From assembly GCA_020726005.1 (NCBI GenBank), contig DYTL01000003.1, positions 1 to 21,737 of the forward strand: DNA of 21,737 nucleotides. Direction: 5' to 3'. Of this stretch, positions 7,495 to 12,629 are shown one piece after another; position 1 is the stretch's first letter, and each line of letters opens with the position of its first letter. Below the pieces are notes generated by a model. The model was given only the letters and a program-made list of their open reading frames with translations. It was not told the DNA's origin and did not search any database. The translations under genes were made by a program, and so were the position numbers. Source of the stretch: Microcaldota archaeon. GTDB lineage: Archaea > Micrarchaeota > Micrarchaeia > Anstonellales > Bilamarchaeaceae.

Positions 7495-8136
7495 ATGAAG
7501 CGAGTATTAACGTCCATAGAACAAGCACTGTGCGAACTCAAAAAAGGAAATTTCATAATTGTATATGATGGCGATAAACGCGAAGGGGAAGCTGATTTAA
7601 TGTTCCATCCGAAATTCGCAACTGCTGAAAAAATAGAAGTGCTTAGAAAAGATGGAGGTGGACTTATTTGTCTTGCAATAGGAAAAGTGAATGCAGAAAA
7701 AATCGGACTTAAATTTATGACCGAAATTATGCGAAATTCTGGTATGGAAAGAATAGTATGCAGAAAAACAGTTTATGGAGATGAACCTGCATTTTCTATT
7801 TCAATAAACCATAAAAAAGTATATACAGGAATAACAGATAATGATAGGACGCACACAATAACGGAATTCGCGAAATTGATAGAACACGCAAACAAAAAAG
7901 AAGAATTTGAAAAAAACTTCTATACTCCTGGACATGTTTTTCTTCTCGTTGGAAGAGGAATTGAAAACCGTAAAGGACATACAGAACTTGGTTTAGAACT
8001 TGCTAAGTGTGCGGGAATGAGCGAAACAATAGTAATGTGCGAAATGCTTGGAAAAAAAAATGCGCTTACGAAAAAAGAAGCAATAAAATATGCAAAAAAG
8101 AAAAATATTCCGTTTATTGAAGGAGGATTTCTATGA
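7495..8136 (+). CDS. ribB: 3,4-dihydroxy-2-butanone-4-phosphate synthase
   Basis: Converts ribulose 5-phosphate to formate and 3,4-dihydroxy-2-butanone 4-phosphate, the four-carbon unit for lumazine synthesis. The family marks are DGDKREGEADL with the acidic metal and catalytic residues, DGGGLICLAI, the NDRTHTI segment, and FYTPGHVFLLVGRG plus KGHTELGLELAK near the end. I start at ATG 7495 (213 aa). An in-frame ATG at 7426 would add 23 residues foreign to the family and lies upstream of the TATA box at 7466. It is the first gene of the rib operon. Its stop overlaps the next start in ATGA, and the Shine-Dalgarno sequence AGGAGG for the next gene is inside its last codons. Confidence 0.95.
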   Translation: MKRVLTSIEQALCELKKGNFIIVYDGDKREGEADLMFHPKFATAEKIEVLRKDGGGLICLAIGKVNAEKIGLKFMTEIMRNSGMERIVCRKTVYGDEPAFSISINHKKVYTGITDNDRTHTITEFAKLIEHANKKEEFEKNFYTPGHVFLLVGRGIENRKGHTELGLELAKCAGMSETIVMCEMLGKKNALTKKEAIKYAKKKNIPFIEGGFL

Positions 8137-9032
8137 AAATTAAAATTGGAATAGTTGATACGATGTTCTCGCGCGTGAATATGGGCGAAATTGCAATCGA
8201 TGAGATAAATAATTTTTGCAAAAATAAAAATTATCCTAAAATACAAATTATTCGGACTACTGTTCCAGGAATAAAGGATTTGGCTCCAGAATGCAAAAAA
8301 CTTCTTGACTCAGGTTGCGATATTTGTATGGCATTAGGAATGGTTGGTGGTGCGCCGATAGATATGCGATGTGCGCACGAAGCATCGCTTGGAATAATGC
8401 AGGCAAAACTCATAACAAATAAGCATATAATTGAAGTGTTTGTACATGAGAACGAAGCATGGAACGAAAACAACTTTTATTCGATCTGCGAAAATCGGAT
8501 ACAAAAGCATGCGCGCAATGTGGTTTTATTAGTAATAAAACCTGATGAATTAATAAAAAATGCTGGAAAAGGCATACGGCAAGGAAAAGAAGATGAAGGT
8601 ACAATAGAACCAAATAAAGAAAAACAAATTACACTTGGATTTGCAGTTGCAGAATTCAACAAAAAATTCGTGGATGAAATGACGAACTACGCAATTAACG
8701 AAACAAAATTACAAAATGCAATTGTGCATTCCATAATAAGAGTACCCGGAACATTTGAAATTCCACTCGCAGTGAAAAAACTATTCTGTGAAAAAAAGAT
8801 AGATGCAATCGTAACGCTTGGTTATGTAAAAAAAGGAGAAACAAAACATGATAAGATAATTTCGGAAAATGCCGCACTGGAAATAATGGAGTTATCTCTT
8901 GAAAATAGGAAACCTGTTAGTCTGGGAATAATAACAATCGCAAATGAAAAACAAGCCGAAGAAAGAAAAGAGGATTACGCACGTAGAGCAGTACAATCAG
9001 CAATAAAATTCGCAAAAGAGCTGAAAAAATAA
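8133..9032 (+). CDS. ribC-ribH: fused archaeal riboflavin synthase and 6,7-dimethyl-8-ribityllumazine synthase
   Basis: One 299-residue chain carries both last steps of riboflavin synthesis. Residues 1 to about 156 match archaeal riboflavin synthase: KIGIVDTMFSRVNMG, RTTVPGIKDLAPECKKLL, CAHEASLGIM, TNKHIIEVFVHE and GKGIRQGKEDEG. A short linker leads to lumazine synthase (about 165-299): LGFAVAEFNKKFVDEM, VPGTFEIPLAVKKLF, then GYVKKGETKHDKIISENAA with the catalytic His239, and YARRAVQSAIKFAKEL. The two halves are visibly related (VPG..., then ALG/TLG and the following helix), in line with the known kinship of archaeal RibC and RibH. These two enzymes are normally separate proteins. Both halves look complete. 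Translation is coupled to ribB (ATGA overlap, AGGAGG at 8121-8126). Confidence 0.9.
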   Translation: MKIKIGIVDTMFSRVNMGEIAIDEINNFCKNKNYPKIQIIRTTVPGIKDLAPECKKLLDSGCDICMALGMVGGAPIDMRCAHEASLGIMQAKLITNKHIIEVFVHENEAWNENNFYSICENRIQKHARNVVLLVIKPDELIKNAGKGIRQGKEDEGTIEPNKEKQITLGFAVAEFNKKFVDEMTNYAINETKLQNAIVHSIIRVPGTFEIPLAVKKLFCEKKIDAIVTLGYVKKGETKHDKIISENAALEIMELSLENRKPVSLGIITIANEKQAEERKEDYARRAVQSAIKFAKELKK

Positions 9033-9036
9033 AAAA

Positions 9037-9044
9037 GAGGAGGA
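9037..9044 (+). promoter_or_regulatory. strong Shine-Dalgarno sequence of ribA
   Basis: GAGGAGGA lies just before ATG 9047 and just after the ribC-ribH stop. It is the strongest ribosome-binding site in the operon and fixes the ribA start. The spacing to the ATG is short. Confidence 0.6.
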
Positions 9045-9046
9045 AT

Positions 9047-9643
9047 ATGAACAATGCGAAATTCCCAACAAAATTCGGAAAATTTAAGATATATATATAC
9101 GAAAATTGCGGAACAGGAAATATAGCACTTGTTTATATAACAAAACTAAAAACTGAATACAAAAACAAAAAACTTCCTAAATTTTCCGAACCCGTGCTTG
9201 TACGCGTGCATTCCAAATGTACTACTGGGGATGTTTTTCATTCGCTCAGATGCGACTGCGGCGAACAATTAGAAAAATCGATTGAAATAATAAAAAAAGA
9301 GGGTGCAGGAATAATTCTTTATCTTGATCAAGAAGGAAGAGGAATTGGTCTTGCGAATAAAATCAGAGCTTATAAATTACAAGATAGCGGATTAGATACA
9401 ATTGAGGCAAATCACCAACTTGGATTCGAATGCGACGCGCGAACGTATACTATTGCTTCAAAAATGCTAAAAAAATTAGGAGTAAGAAAAATAAAACTAA
9501 TTACTAATAATCCAAAAAAAATGGAAGGACTTGTGAAGAACGGAATAAAAATCACAAAGCGAATTCCTTTGATTATAAAACCAAATAGGTATAACAAGAA
9601 ATACTTAAAAACAAAAAAAGAAAAGATGGGGCATTTTTTATGA
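9047..9643 (+). CDS. ribA: GTP cyclohydrolase II, bacterial type
   Basis: Opens GTP to 2,5-diamino-6-ribosylamino-4-pyrimidinone 5'-phosphate, the first committed step of the bacterial-style riboflavin route. The zinc ligands are in SKCTTGDVFHSLRCDCGEQL, with the same Cys-x10-Cys-x-Cys spacing as E. coli RibA. LDQEGRGIGLANKIRAYKLQD, TIEANHQLGFECDARTYTIA, ITNNPKKMEGL and the C-terminal YLKTKKEKMGHFL also follow bacterial RibA closely. At 198 aa it is a stand-alone cyclohydrolase of normal length, not fused to RibB. Most archaea instead use GTP cyclohydrolase III (ArfA) with ArfB, so this gene was probably acquired from bacteria. Its stop overlaps the ribD start (ATGA at 9640). Confidence 0.95.
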   Translation: MNNAKFPTKFGKFKIYIYENCGTGNIALVYITKLKTEYKNKKLPKFSEPVLVRVHSKCTTGDVFHSLRCDCGEQLEKSIEIIKKEGAGIILYLDQEGRGIGLANKIRAYKLQDSGLDTIEANHQLGFECDARTYTIASKMLKKLGVRKIKLITNNPKKMEGLVKNGIKITKRIPLIIKPNRYNKKYLKTKKEKMGHFL

Positions 9644-10710
9644 AGTTTATGAAATTCGCACTTGCACTCGCGAAAAAAGGAACCCCTTCTCCTAATCCTT
9701 ATGTTGGTGCAATAATTGTAAAGAACGGAGAGATTATCAGCAAAGGATATCATAAGAAAGCCGGAATGCAGCATGCTGAAATTGAAGCGTTAAAAAACCT
9801 AAAAAATCCCAAAGATGCTCGCGGGGCTGAAATGTTTATTACACTTGAACCATGCAATCATTATGGAAAAACTCCTCCGTGCACCAAAGCCATAATTGAA
9901 GCTGGAATTAGAAAAATTATATTTGCTATGAAAGATCCGAATCCAAATGTTAGGGGTAGTGGAGAAGAAAAACTTAAAAAATACGGTATACATGTAGAAA
10001 AGGGAATGTGTGAAGCTGAAGCGAAAAAATTAAACGAAGTTTTTATCAAGTATTCAATTACTAAATTGCCTTTTATTGTCTTGAAATCAGCAATGAGTAT
10101 GGATGGAAAAATTGCAACACGTACCGGCGATTCAAAATGGATTACTTGCGAAAAATCAAGAAAATATGTACATAAATTACGAAGCAAATATGATGCGATT
10201 CTTGTTGGAATAAATACTATTTTAAAGGATAATCCTTTACTTACCGTAGGAATTAAGAATAAAAAAGATCCAATAAAAATAGTTCTTGATGATACACTTA
10301 AAATTCCTTTAAATGCAAAAGTTGTTGATTCTAATTTAATTATTGCAACATCTGAAAATTATAATATTCAACAAAAAATTAAACTCGCGCAAAAAGGTGT
10401 AAAAATAATTGTTTGTGGAAAAAAAGAAGTGAATTTGAAAGTCCTTTTGAAAAAACTTGGGAAAATAAATATAACTTCTATTTTAGTTGAAGGTGGAAGC
10501 GAAGTACAAGGAAGCTTTTTTGACGAAAAATTAGTAGATAAAGTCGTTCTTTTTTACGCACCTAAAATTATTGGCGGACGTAAAGCTAAAATCGCAATTG
10601 GCGGAAAAGGAATTAAAAATATTCCTTCAGCAATAAAACTAATTAACGGAAACATGAAAAAATTAGGAGATGATTTTGTATTTGAAGCGTATACACACTC
10701 TAATAAATAA
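9640..10710 (+). CDS. ribD: bifunctional pyrimidine deaminase/reductase RibD
   Basis: Deaminates and then reduces the RibA product. The N-terminal zinc deaminase domain (about 1-140) has TPSPNPYVGAIIV, the HAE motif and EPCNHYGKTPPC with the zinc cysteines. The C-terminal reductase domain (about 145-356) has LKSAMSMDGKIATRTGDSKW, VGINTILKDNPLLT, ILVEGGSEVQGSFF and APKIIGGRKA. The two-domain order is the bacterial RibD form. Archaea typically use a separate reductase (ArfC) that acts before deamination. The 356-aa length is normal, with a slightly short N-terminus. It is last in the operon, coupled by a 4-nt overlap to ribA. A T7 tract follows the stop directly, and the MFS gene on the other strand begins its stop codon at the next base. 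Confidence 0.95.
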   Translation: MKFMKFALALAKKGTPSPNPYVGAIIVKNGEIISKGYHKKAGMQHAEIEALKNLKNPKDARGAEMFITLEPCNHYGKTPPCTKAIIEAGIRKIIFAMKDPNPNVRGSGEEKLKKYGIHVEKGMCEAEAKKLNEVFIKYSITKLPFIVLKSAMSMDGKIATRTGDSKWITCEKSRKYVHKLRSKYDAILVGINTILKDNPLLTVGIKNKKDPIKIVLDDTLKIPLNAKVVDSNLIIATSENYNIQQKIKLAQKGVKIIVCGKKEVNLKVLLKKLGKINITSILVEGGSEVQGSFFDEKLVDKVVLFYAPKIIGGRKAKIAIGGKGIKNIPSAIKLINGNMKKLGDDFVFEAYTHSNK

Positions 10711-12033
10711 TTATTTTTTTCCGTTTGTGCGCTTAATCAAATTTCTGAAATCATACATAAGTCCTTTGAATGGATAAATGGTAATTATATTCGCCATCAA
10801 TTCTATTGTTCCCTTATTCCTTGGCGGTGTTTTTACTTCTCTTATGTTCGCATTAACTATAAATGCAACTACAATTCGTAATAATCCAGCAATTACGAAA
10901 AGAATATGGAATGAAAGAATAGATTTCGCACCTAAGAATGAAAGTAAAAAACCTCCAACCATTGTTCCAAAAAATGTTCCTGCACCTAGGAATAAATATG
11001 CATGACCTGATGCCTTTATGCGTTCTTCTGGTTTTGTAATCTCATACAAGTAATTAAAATAAGAAATTGTAACACCTGCCCAAATCATACCTACAAACGC
11101 CCATGCGAGTATTGCCTGAATAGGAGTATAAACAAATACAAAAACAAAACTTGGGAGCGATATAATCGTAATTGAAGAAATTAATACTTTCTTTGTTCCG
11201 TATTTTTCTATTAATCTACCCCAATGAGGGGCCGCAAGTACGTATAAAATAATGAAGGATATTAGCGCTGCAGAAAACGAAATATAATCAAATTTCAATA
11301 TATCCAATAAGTAAACCGTTAAGTATGCTCCACTTATATTTATCACAAAAAATATCAGAAAAAGTATTAGTGAATATTTATATGCTTCCTTTCTTACTTC
11401 TAATTCTTTTCTTGCATGTGGTTTTGGATCCCAGTGCAATTCAAGAAAACATGCTCCAATAAGTCGGGAGAGAAATGCAATCACAAATAAAATAGCAAAG
11501 CCAACAAACACATCTGTCTTCATTGAATCCAAAAAAAACCCTGCGAAAAGAAGCACACTAAGCCCTACTAACTGTGTTATGCTATTTCTGTATCCAAACC
11601 AACTTGCCCGTATTTTTTCAGGCACTACATCGCCCATAAGCGCGACCCATGCTGGGTTTGCTATTCCACCGAAAAAATATATGAGTATGGTTATTAGCAC
11701 TAAACCCGTATTTACCAATTCAGGACCAAGTGGTTTGGTAAAATAAGCAAGCAATGCAAGAAAGAGCCACATTAACGACTGAATAACTCCGCCCCATACA
11801 AGAATTTTTTTACGCTTCCATCCAAAATCAGAAAAATATGCGCCAATTTTTTGTGCTATTCCGTCTAAAAAAGGAGGAACTGCATTTAAGGCACTTATAA
11901 TAAGGATAGGCGCATTAATCGCAATAGCGAATGGAGTTAGGAACGAAACACCGGCTTGAGACATTACAACATATAAACTACCATCTATTATGGAATAACG
12001 CATTGTATCTGTTCGTTTTTTCTGATAATCCAT
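10711..12033 (-). CDS. major facilitator superfamily permease
   Basis: A 440-aa integral membrane protein with about 12 hydrophobic segments in two halves. The MFS loop signature is visible in both halves: GAYFSDFGWKRKKILVWGG between segments 2 and 3, and GRLIEKYGTKKVLI in the second half. GDVVPEKIRASWFGYRN follows segment 4. A charged loop (about 205-217) joins the halves, and the tail is basic. The substrate cannot be read from the sequence. Adjacency to the rib operon suggests flavin export or uptake, but the genes are convergent, so this is weak. It has its own TATA box (12056-12065) and is divergent from the ACT-aRF1 transcript. There is no gap to the ribD stop. Confidence 0.85.
   Translation of the reverse strand: MDYQKKRTDTMRYSIIDGSLYVVMSQAGVSFLTPFAIAINAPILIISALNAVPPFLDGIAQKIGAYFSDFGWKRKKILVWGGVIQSLMWLFLALLAYFTKPLGPELVNTGLVLITILIYFFGGIANPAWVALMGDVVPEKIRASWFGYRNSITQLVGLSVLLFAGFFLDSMKTDVFVGFAILFVIAFLSRLIGACFLELHWDPKPHARKELEVRKEAYKYSLILFLIFFVINISGAYLTVYLLDILKFDYISFSAALISFIILYVLAAPHWGRLIEKYGTKKVLISSITIISLPSFVFVFVYTPIQAILAWAFVGMIWAGVTISYFNYLYEITKPEERIKASGHAYLFLGAGTFFGTMVGGFLLSFLGAKSILSFHILFVIAGLLRIVVAFIVNANIREVKTPPRNKGTIELMANIITIYPFKGLMYDFRNLIKRTNGKK
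10714..10720 (+). terminator. oligo-T terminator of the rib operon inside the MFS gene end
   Basis: Seven T residues begin four bases after the ribD stop codon. On the other strand these bases encode the final Lys-Lys of the MFS permease, so one stretch serves as coding end and probable terminator. Confidence 0.45.
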
Positions 12034-12045
12034 AATTATTTAATT

Positions 12046-12083
12046 TATTTTATACAAATAAAAAGACATAAGTGAACCTTCAC
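12046..12083. promoter_or_regulatory. divergent promoters and inverted repeat between MFS and ACT-aRF1
   Basis: The minus strand has CTTTTTATTT (12056-12065), 23-32 nt before the MFS ATG. The plus strand has TTTATACAAAT near 12049-12058. Between them and the candidate ORF start at 12084 is a perfect inverted repeat GTGAA-CC-TTCAC (12072-12083), a possible operator or a small hairpin. Confidence 0.35.
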
Positions 12084-12188
12084 ATGCTAAAGTTCGTAAG
12101 TTTTCTTGTGCGCCATTTGATAAAACTTTTTTTGAAAATAGAGAAAATAGAAATCTTTTTTAAATGGGAGTCTAATATAATAAATTAA
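12084..12188 (+). CDS. candidate 34-aa micro-ORF upstream of the ACT gene
   Basis: ATG to TAA encodes 34 residues, hydrophobic and basic, with the heptad-like stretch LFLKIEKIEIFFKW in the middle. A TATA-like word lies 26-35 nt upstream. It ends 20 nt before the ACT gene and could be a leader peptide of that transcript. However, the ACT gene has its own TATA-like box (12171-12186) inside this frame, so the ORF may be chance. Confidence 0.2.
   Translation: MLKFVSFLVRHLIKLFLKIEKIEIFFKWESNIIN
12171..12186 (+). promoter_or_regulatory. TATA-like box of the ACT-aRF1 operon
   Basis: TCTAATATAATAAATT lies 23-38 nt before the GTG at 12209 and is the best box for this transcript. Confidence 0.4.
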
Positions 12189-12208
12189 TTCAAACCTTGG
12201 GTGATTTT

Positions 12209-12619
12209 GTGATAAGGGAATTAATTATAGTTGCGCGAGATAAAATCGGGCTTTTAGCAGATATATCTTATATACTTACAAAGGAAAAAATAAACATAGA
12301 ACAAATAGGTGCGAATGCTATTGGAAATAATGCAGTTATTTCGCTTGGCGTGCTCAGCGCGAAATACAATAAAGCAAGATCTGCGTTAGAAAAGAACAAA
12401 TACTCAATTCTTCCAATGGAATCGATAATTGTAAAAATGAAGGATAAATCAGGCGCGCTTGCTGAAATGACTAGAAAACTTGCAAATGCAAAAATAAGTA
12501 TTCTCAATATCCATAAGCTTGGCAAACAAAATGAATATGCATTTGTTTCCATTATCGTGGACAAACAAAGAAAAACGAAAAAAATCTTAAGCAACATTAT
12601 TGTTAACGAAATGGAATAA
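12209..12619 (+). CDS. tandem ACT-domain protein
   Basis: A 136-aa protein made of two ACT-like ligand-binding domains and little else. The first (about 1-68) begins RELIIVARDKIGLLADISYIL, the typical strand-turn-helix with D and G that binds small ligands. The second (about 69-136) begins ESIIVKMKDKSGALAEMTRKL. Stand-alone ACT proteins sense amino acids or regulate an enzyme or transcription factor, and the target here is unknown. I choose GTG 12209 because GGTGAT (12200-12205), complementary to the 16S rRNA 3' end, lies 3 nt before it. An in-frame TTG at 12197 would include that site. The stop is 10 nt before the aRF1 start, so the two are probably co-transcribed. Confidence 0.82.
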   Translation: MIRELIIVARDKIGLLADISYILTKEKINIEQIGANAIGNNAVISLGVLSAKYNKARSALEKNKYSILPMESIIVKMKDKSGALAEMTRKLANAKISILNIHKLGKQNEYAFVSIIVDKQRKTKKILSNIIVNEME

Positions 12620-12629
12620 AGGCATATAT

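Noticed and set aside
12600..12629. TTG start of aRF1 at 12600
   Set aside because: It lies within the ACT gene. ATG 12630 gives the family-like N-terminus.
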